Of a stretch of DNA of 64,000 nucleotides, positions 51,961-60,539 are shown piece after piece (positions within the stretch are counted from its first letter, which is position 1; the number at the start of each line of letters is the position of its first letter). Under the pieces are notes generated by a model that searched no databases, was not told where the DNA came from, and saw nothing but the letters and a program-made list of their open reading frames with translations. The translations under genes were made by a program, and so were the position numbers. The DNA is from Rhodospirillales bacterium Ga0074136 (GTDB lineage: Bacteria; Pseudomonadota; Alphaproteobacteria; Acetobacterales; Acetobacteraceae): the NCBI GenBank assembly GCA_001464375.1, contig LNEW01000162.1:40289-104288 (forward strand), read 5' to 3'.

Positions 51961-52809
51961 TCACTCCTCCCGCCGCAGCGGGCCGGTCAGGCAATGCGGG
52001 CCGCCGCCGCCGGCGGTGAACAGCGACAGGTCGGGGTCGAGAACCTCCAGCCCCTCGGCGCGCAGCGCGGCGTTCAGCGCGGCCGATCCGCGCGCCGACA
52101 CCACCCGCCCGCGCCCCAGCGCCAGGATGTTGCACCCCAGCGCCATGGCCTGCGCGTACGGCACGTCGATGCAGCGGATGCCGTGCCCGGCAAGCCAGGC
52201 GACGAAATCCGGGTCCAGCACATCGAGGCACGCGACCGCGAGGCCGGGTGCGGCCAGGCAGAACAGCACATCCAGGTGCAGGAAGTGTTCGTCGAAGGTC
52301 TCGATCCGCACCTCCCAGCCCTCGGCGCGCAGCCAGGCGGCGAATTGCTCCGCGCCCGCCAGGTCGGTGCGCCCGCCCGAAGCACCCACCAGCGCGACAC
52401 CCGGCTTCAGGATGTGGATATCGCCACCTTCCAGCGTGCCGGCGGAGGATTTCCGCCAGAAGGCGCCGCCATGGAAATCCATCACGCCGGCATACTCGCC
52501 GCGCCGCTGCGGGCGCTCCAACTGGCACAGCACCGCGCCCCATGGCGTCACCACCGCTGAATCGCGCGTGTACACCATGTAGGGAAGGTGCGGCTCGGGC
52601 GGCAGCACATGCACCCGTGCGCCGCCCTGGCGCAGCGCATCCACCAGTTCGCCATGCTGCGCAGCCAGCGCCAGCGCGGATGGCTGCTGCGCACCGGCCA
52701 GCGTGCGCCGCACGATGCTGTTGGTGGGGATCCAGCGATAGTGGTCGGGCGGGCAGACCAGCACATCGGTCAGCACGCCGGTCTCGGAGGAGACGGTCCA
52801 GTCGGCCAT
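51961..52809 (-). CDS. DDAH / amidinotransferase-superfamily hydrolase
   Basis: A 282-residue member of the guanidine-modifying superfamily (dimethylarginine dimethylaminohydrolase, arginine deiminase). The catalytic Cys is likely in GGGGPHCLTGPL, the His in FDEHFLHLDVLF, and an Asp/Glu pair in LEGGDIHIL. YTRDSAVVTPWGAVLCQLERPQR is typical of the N-terminal region. Such enzymes release citrulline or hydrolyse methylarginines or other guanidino compounds. It is the first gene of the operon with the flavoprotein and MFS genes. Start 52809 is preferred over 52818. Confidence 0.8.
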   Translation of the reverse strand: MADWTVSSETGVLTDVLVCPPDHYRWIPTNSIVRRTLAGAQQPSALALAAQHGELVDALRQGGARVHVLPPEPHLPYMVYTRDSAVVTPWGAVLCQLERPQRRGEYAGVMDFHGGAFWRKSSAGTLEGGDIHILKPGVALVGASGGRTDLAGAEQFAAWLRAEGWEVRIETFDEHFLHLDVLFCLAAPGLAVACLDVLDPDFVAWLAGHGIRCIDVPYAQAMALGCNILALGRGRVVSARGSAALNAALRAEGLEVLDPDLSLFTAGGGGPHCLTGPLRREE

Positions 52810-52854
52810 GCGGCGCACCCTGCCGCGCGCAGGACTGACCGTCCAGCCGCGCGT

Positions 52855-52883
52855 TTGACGCGCCCCGGCCTGCGTCCTAGCGT
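52855..52883 (+). promoter_or_regulatory. Probable promoter of the aldolase operon
   Basis: TTGACG at 52855-52860 and TAGCGT at 52878-52883 are separated by 17 bases and lie 36 bp before the aldolase start. The element is strikingly like the one at 28625, including a CGCCCC start of the spacer. AAGAGGA follows as ribosome site. Confidence 0.6.
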
Positions 52884-52919
52884 CCTGCCATAGCAGCCAA
52901 GCAAAGAGGAAACGGCGCC

Positions 52920-53678
52920 ATGGCGAATGCGGTCAAGGAAGCATGGAAAGCGGGCAAGGCCGTGGTGAACGGATGGCTCGCCATCCCGAACGCCTTCAGC
53001 GCCGAGATGTATTCCAAGTGCGGCTGGGATTCCGTGACCGTCGACATGCAGCACGGCGTGCAGGACTACCTGTCCTGCGTGGCCTGCTTCCAGGGCATCC
53101 AGCCCTCCGGCGCGGTGCCGATGGTGCGCGTGCCGTGGAACGAACCGGGCATCGTGGGCAAGGTGCTCGACGCCGGCGCCTACGGCGTCATCTGCCCGAT
53201 GGTGAACACCGAGGAAGAAGCCCGCGCCCTGGTGCAGTACTGCAAGTACCCGCCGGCCGGCACGCGGTCCAACGGCCCGATCCGCGCCGGCGCCTACGGG
53301 TCCTCGGGCGGCTACCAGAAGACCGCCAATGACGAGATCCTGGTCATCCCGATGATCGAGACCAAGACCGCGATCGAGAACATCGAGAAGATCCTCGACG
53401 TCCCCGGCATCGACGGCATCTATGTCGGCCCGTCGGACCTGTCCTTCTCCTACGGCCTCGAACCCAAGCTCGATGTCGAGGACCCTTTCATCCTTGGCAT
53501 CTACGACAAGCTGCTGGCGGAAACCGGCAAGCGCGGCATCGCCGCCGGCCTGCACAACGGCTCGCCCGCCTATGCCAACAAGATGATCAAGAAGGGCTTC
53601 AAGCTGGTCACCATCGCCAACGAGGTCGGCCTGATGTGCCAGGCCGCGACGGCGGCGGTGAAGGCCGCGCGCGGCTGA
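52920..53678 (+). CDS. HpcH/HpaI-family aldolase
   Basis: A 252-residue class II pyruvate aldolase, or citrate lyase beta-like enzyme. The active-site pattern is VTVDMQHGVQDYLS, MVRVPWNEPGIVGKVLDAGA with the Arg, then VIPMIETKTAIENIEKIL with the metal-binding Glu and IYVGPSDLSFSYG with the Asp. The family cleaves 4-hydroxy-2-oxo acids into pyruvate and an aldehyde. It heads a three-gene operon with a thioesterase (17-bp gap) and a GMC oxidoreductase (3-bp gap). Confidence 0.9.
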   Translation: MANAVKEAWKAGKAVVNGWLAIPNAFSAEMYSKCGWDSVTVDMQHGVQDYLSCVACFQGIQPSGAVPMVRVPWNEPGIVGKVLDAGAYGVICPMVNTEEEARALVQYCKYPPAGTRSNGPIRAGAYGSSGGYQKTANDEILVIPMIETKTAIENIEKILDVPGIDGIYVGPSDLSFSYGLEPKLDVEDPFILGIYDKLLAETGKRGIAAGLHNGSPAYANKMIKKGFKLVTIANEVGLMCQAATAAVKAARG

Positions 53679-53695
53679 CCCGGACCGGCGCGGGC

Positions 53696-54151
53696 ATGTC
53701 GCTTCCTGTCCGCGCCGATTTCCGCTTCTTCCTGCCGCACCGCGTCCGTTACGTCGAACTCGACACCCAGGGCATCGTCTTCAACGCCCACTACCTGACC
53801 TGGTACGACGAGGCGGTGTCCGACTACATCCGCGCCACCGGCTGGGATTACCAGGCCCAGGTGGCATCCACCGGCGCGGATTTCCACGTCGTCCGCGGCC
53901 TGGTCGAATACAAGGTCGCGATCGGCCGGCGCGCCGAAATCGAGGTCGCCGCCCGCACCACGCGCGTCGGCCGCACCTCCATCACCTTCCAGCCTGCCGT
54001 CTTCCCGCAGGGTGCCGACACGCTGCTGGCGACCGGTGAGATCGTCTGGGTGCTGACCGACCAGGCCACGCGCCGCCCGGTGCCCATCCCCGACCGGCTG
54101 CGCGCCATGCTCGGCGCCCATGACGGGCGCGACTTCGGCACGGCCGGCTGA
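53696..54151 (+). CDS. Hotdog-fold acyl-CoA thioesterase (YbgC/4HBT type)
   Basis: A 151-residue hotdog-fold protein. The active-site region is RVRYVELDTQGIVFNAHYLTWYDEAVSDY with the conserved Asp (Asp-Thr-Gln-Gly), as in 4-hydroxybenzoyl-CoA or YbgC thioesterases. These hydrolyse acyl-CoA thioesters. ATG 53696 is preferred over an upstream ATG at 53636 which overlaps the aldolase. The operon context suggests a minor catabolic pathway, but the acyl group is unknown. Confidence 0.85.
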   Translation: MSLPVRADFRFFLPHRVRYVELDTQGIVFNAHYLTWYDEAVSDYIRATGWDYQAQVASTGADFHVVRGLVEYKVAIGRRAEIEVAARTTRVGRTSITFQPAVFPQGADTLLATGEIVWVLTDQATRRPVPIPDRLRAMLGAHDGRDFGTAG

Positions 54152-54154
54152 GGC

Positions 54155-55747
54155 ATGGACACCGACTACCTCGTCATCGGCGCCGGTTCCGCGGGCTGCG
54201 TCGTCGCCGCGCGCCTGTCCGAGAGCGGCGCGCGGGTCACGCTGCTCGAGGCCGGTCCGAAGGACCGCCACCCCTGGATCCACATCCCCGCGGGGATGCT
54301 GAAGCTGCTGCAGAACCAGTCCCTGGTGAACTGGGGCTATGTCGCGGAACCCGACCCGGCAGTGGCCGACCGCGCCATCCGCTGGCCGCGCGGGCGCACG
54401 CTGGGCGGCACATCGTCGATCAACGGCATGCTGTATGTGCGCGGCAATCCGGCCGATTTCGACATCTGGGCGCAGATGGGCTGCCGCGGCTGGTCATGGT
54501 CCGAGGTGCTGCCCTTCTTCCGCGCCTCCGAGACCTACCGCAACGGCGGCGACCCCGGCATCCGCGGCACCGACGGTCCTTTGCAGGTCGAGGACTACCG
54601 CACCATCCTGCCGCTGACCCACCGCTTCATCGAGGCGGCACAGCAGGCCGGCCACCCGTTCCGCAAGGACCTCAACGGCGCCGAACAGGAAGGCGTCGGC
54701 TATTCGCAGATGACGCGCGTCGGCCGATGGCGCGGGTCGACCGCGCGCACCTACCTGCGGGGAGCAGGCGACCGCGTGCGGGTGGTCACGGAGGCGCAGG
54801 TCAGCCGCCTGCTTTTCGACGGCCGTCGCTGCATCGGCGCTGAATACCGCCAGGGCGGGCAGATGCACCGCATCACCGCCGCGCGGGAGGTGATCCTGTC
54901 CGGCGGCGCGGTGAACTCCCCGCATGTGCTCCAGATGTCGGGCATCGGCCCGGCGGAGCACCTGCGCGGGCTCGGCATCGATGTGCTGGCCGACATGCCG
55001 GCGGTCGGCGCCAACCTCCAGGATCACTACGTCTCGCGCGTGCAGCATCGCGTGCGGGACAGCCTCAGCACCAACCAGCTGGCCCGCGGCGTGCGCCTGC
55101 TGGGCGAAGTCGCGCGCTTCGTCCTGCGCGGCAACGGCGCGCTGACCTTCGGCGTCACCACCGCACAGGTCTTCGCGCGATCGCGCGAGGGCCTCGCCAG
55201 CCCCGACCTGCAATTGCTGTTCACGCCGGCCTCCTACGCACCTGGCCAGTTCGGCGTGCTGGAGACCGAACCGGGCATGACCTGCGCCATCTGCCCGGTG
55301 AAGCCGGACAGCCGCGGCACAGTGATGGCGCGCTCCGCCGATCCCTTCGACAAGCCGGCGATCCGGCCGAACTACCTGTCGGCGCGGTCGGACCAGGCGC
55401 TGCTCGCCGCCGGCATTCGCCTGGTGCGCGACATCTTCGCCCAGCCCGCCATCACCCCGTTCAGCGTGCAGGAGATCCTGCCCGGGCCGGGCGTTGCCGC
55501 CGACGACGAGATCCTCGCCTTCAACCGGCAGTACGGCACCACGATCTACCACCCGGTCGGCACCTGCCGCATGGGCGAAGGGCCCGGCGCCGCGGTCGAC
55601 AGCCGGCTGCGCGTGCACGGCTTCGACGGGTTGCGGGTGATCGACGCCTCGGTGATGCCGACGCTGACCACAGGCAACACCAACGCGCCGACCATCATGA
55701 TCGGCGAGAAGGGTGCGGCGATGATCCGCGAAGACGCCGCCGCCTGA
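54155..55747 (+). CDS. GMC-family FAD oxidoreductase (choline dehydrogenase-like)
   Basis: A 530-residue flavoprotein that oxidises an alcohol. It begins MDTDYLVIGAGSAGCVVAARLS with the Rossmann motif. It then shows the GMC signature GRTLGGTSSINGMLYVRGN, the FAD-region VILSGGAVNSPHVLQMSGIG, the catalytic-His region TIYHPVGTCRMGEG and the C-terminal TLTTGNTNAPTIMIGEKGA. Members include choline, alcohol and polyethylene glycol dehydrogenases. It follows the thioesterase by 3 bp and converges on the large glutamate dehydrogenase gene with 7 bp between. Confidence 0.9.
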   Translation: MDTDYLVIGAGSAGCVVAARLSESGARVTLLEAGPKDRHPWIHIPAGMLKLLQNQSLVNWGYVAEPDPAVADRAIRWPRGRTLGGTSSINGMLYVRGNPADFDIWAQMGCRGWSWSEVLPFFRASETYRNGGDPGIRGTDGPLQVEDYRTILPLTHRFIEAAQQAGHPFRKDLNGAEQEGVGYSQMTRVGRWRGSTARTYLRGAGDRVRVVTEAQVSRLLFDGRRCIGAEYRQGGQMHRITAAREVILSGGAVNSPHVLQMSGIGPAEHLRGLGIDVLADMPAVGANLQDHYVSRVQHRVRDSLSTNQLARGVRLLGEVARFVLRGNGALTFGVTTAQVFARSREGLASPDLQLLFTPASYAPGQFGVLETEPGMTCAICPVKPDSRGTVMARSADPFDKPAIRPNYLSARSDQALLAAGIRLVRDIFAQPAITPFSVQEILPGPGVAADDEILAFNRQYGTTIYHPVGTCRMGEGPGAAVDSRLRVHGFDGLRVIDASVMPTLTTGNTNAPTIMIGEKGAAMIREDAAA

Positions 55748-55754
55748 CGCGGTC

Positions 55755-58700
55755 CTATCCGACCCGCGCCAGCGCCCGCACCGCCACCGTCACCGCCGCC
55801 AGATCCCGCGCGCCCGCCGCATCGCGCACCAGCGCCGCCACCGCCTCGGCCCGCGTCGGGTCGGGTGCCTCGCCGCGCAGGTGCTGCGCCGCTAGGTGCG
55901 CCTGGCTTGCACCCACTTCCTCGGCCAGCGCGGCACGGGCACGCGGGCCGAAGGCGCCCGGCGCCGGCGCCACCGCGATCGCGCCGCGCAGCGTATCGAG
56001 GGCAAAGCGGGATTCGACCGCGCCCCAGGCGGCGGCCGCAGCGGCGGCATCCACGCCGGCGCGCCCGGCCAGGCGCACCACGGCCGGCGCCGCCGCCAGG
56101 CGCGGCGCCGCCGCCGCCAGCAGCCCGGCATCCGCCGGCAACCCGGCCACGGGCGCGACATGCGCGGCCGCGGCTGCCGCCAACGCGGCAATGCCCGGCC
56201 GCAGCGCCGCCAGGGCTTCCTCAAGCGGTTGTGCCGGGGCGCCCAGCAGGTCCTGTGCCGCAGCTTCCTGCAAGCGCCGCAGCGACAGCAGCGCGGCAAG
56301 GCGCGTCTCGGCCGGCGCCGCCGCGCCGTCGATCGCATCGCACGCCGCTTCCAGGCCGAAGGCCTCGGCCGCCAGCAATGCCGCGCGACAGGCTGCGACC
56401 GGATCGGCCGCCATGGTCAGCCGCGCGAGGGCCGCGCAGCCCAGCCGGTTCGCCACGGCATTCGCCACGATGGTCGCGACCAGGTCGCGCCGCAGCCGGT
56501 GGCGTTCGGCGAAGCGCGCATAGCCCGCCTGCAGGGGCTGCGGGAAATAGGCCATCAGCGCCGGCAGCAGCGCGGGTTCGTCCGGCAGGGTGGACTCCGC
56601 CAGCGCATCGGTCAGCCACAGCTTCGCGAAGGGCAGCAGGGCGGCGATCTCGGGGCGCGTCAGCGCATCGCCGGCACCGATGCGCCGCGCCATCGCGCCC
56701 GCATCGGGCAGCCCGGCCACCGCGCGGTCGAGCAAGCCGGCCTGCTCGAGCTTCTCCATCAGTGTTGCCTGCGCCGGCAAATCCTCCGCCCCGCCCATCG
56801 CCTCCAGCGTGACGGCGATGGATTGCTGCGCGTTGTCGCGCAGCACCAGCACCGCGACCTCGTCGGTCATCTCGCGCAGCAATTCATCGCGATTGCGGCG
56901 GGTCAGGACGCCATCCGCCTCGGCATCGGCCAGCAGGATCTTGATGTTCACCTCGTGGTCGGACGTACTGACGCCGGCGGAATTGTCGAGCGCATCGGTG
57001 TTGATGCGGATGCCCTGGCGTGCGGCCTCGATACGGCCGGCCTGGGTCACGCCGAGGTTGGCACCTTCACCGACAATGCGCGCGCGGATATCGCGCCCGT
57101 CGATGCGGATGGCGTCGTTCGCGCGATCGCCCGCCTCGGCCTGCGTCTCGGTCGCGGCCTTCACGTAGGTGCCGATGCCGCCGAAATAGAGCAGGTCCGC
57201 TTCCATGCGCAGGATGGCCTGCAGGATCACGCCAGGCTCCGCGCGATCGGCCGCGATGCCGAGCATGGCCTGCGCCTGCGGGCTCAGCGGCAGCGACTTG
57301 GCGTTGCGCGGGAACACGCCGCCGCCCGCACTGATCAGCCGCGCATCGTAATCCGCCCACGACGACCGCGGCAGGCGGAACAGCCGCTCGCGTTCGGTGA
57401 ACGCCACAGCCGGGTCGGGATCGGGGTCGAGGAAGATGTGCCTGTGGTCGAAGGCCGCGCGCAGCCGCGTGTGCCGGGACACCAGCAGCCCGTTGCCGAA
57501 CACGTCGCCCGACATGTCACCGACGCCCACCATGTCGAAGGGCGCGTCCTGCACCGACCGCCCGAGCACTTCCTGGAAGTGCCGGTCGATCATCACCCAG
57601 GCGCCGCGCGCGGTGATGCCCATGCCCTTGTGGTCGTAGCCCGCGCTGCCGCCCGACGCGAAGGCATCGCCCAGCCAGAAGCCGTATTCGGCTGACAAGC
57701 CGTTCGCGATATCGCTGAAGGTCGCGGTGCCCTTGTCGGCGGCGGCCACGATGTACGGGTCGTCCGCGTCGCGCCGCACGATGCCGGGTGGCGTCACCAC
57801 GGTCGTGCCCTGGTAGTTGTCCGCCAGGTCCAGCATCGACCGCACGAGCGTGCGGTAGCAGGCGATCCCCTCGGCCTGGAACGCCTCGCGGTCGCTCATC
57901 GGCGGCGGGTGCTTGAGGACGAAGCCGCCCTTCGCCCCGGTCGGCACGATGATGACGTTCTTCAGCCGCTGCGCCTTCATCAGGCTGAGGATCTCGGTGC
58001 GGAAATCCTCCCGCCGGTCGGACCAGCGGATGCCACCGCGCGCCACCGGGCCGGCGCGCAGGTGGCAGCCCTCCATGCGCGCCGAATGCACGAAGATCTC
58101 GCGCCAGGGGCGCGGCGCAGGCATGTCGCCGGCCAGCGCGCTGTCCAGCTTGAAGGCCAGGTAGTCCTTGCCCTGGAAATAGTTGGTCCGCAGCATCGCA
58201 TCCAGCGTGACGCGCAGCCGCGTCAGGATGCGGTCCTCGTCAGGGTTCTCGATCGCTTCGAGCAGCATGGCCCAGGCCGCTTCGGCCTTGCCCGTATCGC
58301 GATCGGCGGCGTCGGGGTCGAAGCGACGGCGGAAGATTTCCACCAGCAGCCGCGCCGCTTCCGGGTGGGCGCCCAGCGCCGCCTCCACGGAGGCCTGGGC
58401 GAAGGGAAATCCGACCTGCTTGGCCCAGCGGAACATCGCCCGCAGCAGCCAGCATTCGCGCCATTCGAGCCCCGCGCGCAACACCAGGCGGTTGAAGCCA
58501 TCGGCCTCGGCCGCGCCGTCCAGCAGTGCGCCCAGCGCGCCCAGGATCTCGTCGAAACGGTCCTCCGGGCAATCGGCGCCGGCTTCGAGCCGATAGACAT
58601 GCAACACCACCTCCGGCCCCTCGGCCGGCGTGAGGAGATAGGGCTGTTCCTCGATGGCGCGCAGGTCGAGGCTCTCGAACAGCGGCAGCGCATCGGCCAG

Positions 58701-60434
58701 CGCCAGCGGCCTGGCGGGATTGGCCAGGCGCAGCGTCAGCGACCGCTGTCCCGCGCCTGGCGCGCGCTGGATGTCGGCGCGCGGCCGGGCCGCCTCGATC
58801 GCGCGCTCGGCCAGCAGGATGTCGGCAACGCCCTGCGCAGCCGTCGCACCTTCCCGATAGGCGCCGGGGAAGGCGTCGCGCCAGCGCGCCAGCACGGGCG
58901 CCGCAGCCGCTTCGCCGCGCGTCGCCGACAGCGCCTCCGACAGCCTCTCCCCGAAGCCCCGCGCAGCCTGGGCGATGGCCGATTCCAACGCGCTCACATC
59001 GACCGCCGGCACCGCGCCGGGGCGCGTCGCGACGATGTAGTGCACGCGCGCGAGCGGAGCGTCGCCCAGGGCGATGTAGTAGGCCGACAGCCGCCCGTCG
59101 AAGGCCCGCGCCACCATTTGCCCGATGCGTTCGCGCAGGCGCGTGTCGAAGGTGTCGCGCGGCAGCCAGGCTATCGCCGACACGAAGCGTTCGAAGGGGT
59201 CGTGGCGCACGACCAGCGCCGCGCGCGGACGGATGGTGAGGTCGAGCGCACGCCGCGCCCCGGCCAGGATCGCTGCCTCGGGCGCCTGGAACAATTCGTC
59301 GCGCGGCCAGGTGTCGAGGATGTTGCGCAGCGCGCGCCCGTCATGGCTGTCGGGCTCGACCCCCGCCATTTCCAGGATGGTGTCGCATTTGCGCCGCAGC
59401 AGCGGGATCGACCGGGGGTTGCGGTTGTACGCCGCGGCGGCGAACAGGCCGAGGAACAGCCGCCCGCCCACCACGCGCCCCTCGGTGTCGAAGATCCGCG
59501 TCGCCACCACGTCGGCATGTTGCGGGCGATGCACCGTGGCGCGCATATTGGCCTTGGCCACGGTGACCGGGGTCGGGTTGGACAGCGCGCTGCGAACCGC
59601 CTGCGGGATGGCGGATAGATCGCGCAATGCATCGAATACCGGCAAGGCGGGGTCGCCCAGCAGGCCGAGATTCTCCTCCGCCGCCACGCTGATCGTGCCA
59701 TCCGGCGCGAGCGTGAAACGGCGGTGGCCCAGCAGCACGAAGTTCTCCTCGATCAACCAGCGCAGGAAGGCCGCGGCTTCCTCGGCATCCCGGCCGCCGG
59801 GGGCGGCGACCTCGGCCTCGGCGCCGCGCAGCAGCGCCAGCATGGCGGGGAAGCCGGTGGTGGCGGCGCGCACATCGGCCATGGCGCGCACCAGCGCGGC
59901 CTCGAGCGCGTCCAGCCCTTCCATGCCACGCAGCGGCGTGCCGGACAGCACCGGCCCGGCGGCGCCGAGCGTGACGCGCATCATGCTCTCGCGCGCCGGT
60001 GCCTCGGCGTCGAGCGCCAGCAGGCGGCCGGCGCCATCGCGCCGCACGCGCAGGATGGGGTGCAGCAGCGACGCCACCGCGCGGCCGTGCAGCGCCAGCG
60101 CGGCGAGCACGGAATCGACCAGGAAGGGCATGTCGTCGGTGACGATCTCGGCGACGGCACGCGGCCCGGTCCCGGGGCCGGCCGGCAGGACGCGGACCTT
60201 GGCCGCGCCGGGGGTGCGGTCCTGCGCGAAACCGAACAGGCTGGCGGCGGCGGCGGCGAGGGCTTCCGGCGGCTCGGCGGCCAGTTCGGCGGTGGGCACG
60301 GCGGCGTGCAGGTCGCGCAGCAGGCGGGCCGCATCGGGCGGCAGGGCCGGGGCCAGGCGGGCCAGGGCTTCTTCGGCCGCACGCTGCACCTCGGCACGCG
60401 TGGTATCCGCCGGGCCCGGCATGTCGTTCGCCAT
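55755..60434 (-). CDS. gdhB: Large NAD-specific glutamate dehydrogenase (GDH-180 type)
   Basis: A 1559-residue NAD-dependent glutamate dehydrogenase that interconverts glutamate and 2-oxoglutarate plus ammonia, usually in catabolism. The N-terminal regulatory half includes ILRVRRDG and NFVLLGHRRFTL. The catalytic core shows ARGGIRWSDRREDFRTEILSL with the substrate lysine region, VPTGAKGGFVLK, VVTPPGIVRRDADDPYIVAAADKGTATFSDIANGLS and YDHKGMGITARGAWVMIDRHF. NAD-fold regions (VGVGDMSGDVFGNGLLVS) and the C-terminal domain follow. The start at 60434 (MANDMPG) has GGAGG upstream. The gene is divergent from the JmjC-type oxygenase. Confidence 0.95.
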   Translation of the reverse strand: MANDMPGPADTTRAEVQRAAEEALARLAPALPPDAARLLRDLHAAVPTAELAAEPPEALAAAAASLFGFAQDRTPGAAKVRVLPAGPGTGPRAVAEIVTDDMPFLVDSVLAALALHGRAVASLLHPILRVRRDGAGRLLALDAEAPARESMMRVTLGAAGPVLSGTPLRGMEGLDALEAALVRAMADVRAATTGFPAMLALLRGAEAEVAAPGGRDAEEAAAFLRWLIEENFVLLGHRRFTLAPDGTISVAAEENLGLLGDPALPVFDALRDLSAIPQAVRSALSNPTPVTVAKANMRATVHRPQHADVVATRIFDTEGRVVGGRLFLGLFAAAAYNRNPRSIPLLRRKCDTILEMAGVEPDSHDGRALRNILDTWPRDELFQAPEAAILAGARRALDLTIRPRAALVVRHDPFERFVSAIAWLPRDTFDTRLRERIGQMVARAFDGRLSAYYIALGDAPLARVHYIVATRPGAVPAVDVSALESAIAQAARGFGERLSEALSATRGEAAAAPVLARWRDAFPGAYREGATAAQGVADILLAERAIEAARPRADIQRAPGAGQRSLTLRLANPARPLALADALPLFESLDLRAIEEQPYLLTPAEGPEVVLHVYRLEAGADCPEDRFDEILGALGALLDGAAEADGFNRLVLRAGLEWRECWLLRAMFRWAKQVGFPFAQASVEAALGAHPEAARLLVEIFRRRFDPDAADRDTGKAEAAWAMLLEAIENPDEDRILTRLRVTLDAMLRTNYFQGKDYLAFKLDSALAGDMPAPRPWREIFVHSARMEGCHLRAGPVARGGIRWSDRREDFRTEILSLMKAQRLKNVIIVPTGAKGGFVLKHPPPMSDREAFQAEGIACYRTLVRSMLDLADNYQGTTVVTPPGIVRRDADDPYIVAAADKGTATFSDIANGLSAEYGFWLGDAFASGGSAGYDHKGMGITARGAWVMIDRHFQEVLGRSVQDAPFDMVGVGDMSGDVFGNGLLVSRHTRLRAAFDHRHIFLDPDPDPAVAFTERERLFRLPRSSWADYDARLISAGGGVFPRNAKSLPLSPQAQAMLGIAADRAEPGVILQAILRMEADLLYFGGIGTYVKAATETQAEAGDRANDAIRIDGRDIRARIVGEGANLGVTQAGRIEAARQGIRINTDALDNSAGVSTSDHEVNIKILLADAEADGVLTRRNRDELLREMTDEVAVLVLRDNAQQSIAVTLEAMGGAEDLPAQATLMEKLEQAGLLDRAVAGLPDAGAMARRIGAGDALTRPEIAALLPFAKLWLTDALAESTLPDEPALLPALMAYFPQPLQAGYARFAERHRLRRDLVATIVANAVANRLGCAALARLTMAADPVAACRAALLAAEAFGLEAACDAIDGAAAPAETRLAALLSLRRLQEAAAQDLLGAPAQPLEEALAALRPGIAALAAAAAAHVAPVAGLPADAGLLAAAAPRLAAAPAVVRLAGRAGVDAAAAAAAWGAVESRFALDTLRGAIAVAPAPGAFGPRARAALAEEVGASQAHLAAQHLRGEAPDPTRAEAVAALVRDAAGARDLAAVTVAVRALARVG

Positions 60435-60502
60435 TCTCGCCTCCGTTTCCCCCGTTGCCGCGGAGCCTGCGCCCCGCCGCCCCGCCGCGTCCAGACTAGA
60501 CG

Positions 60503-60532
60503 CTGACGCAACCGGGCCGGCCACGCTAGGAT
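60503..60532 (+). promoter_or_regulatory. Possible promoter of the JmjC-type gene
   Basis: CTGACG at 60503-60508, an 18-base gap and TAGGAT at 60527-60532. The -10 element overlaps the ATG at 60531, which argues for a start at 60540 or later and for a leaderless or near-leaderless transcript. Confidence 0.4.
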
Positions 60533-60539
60533 GCCGCCC

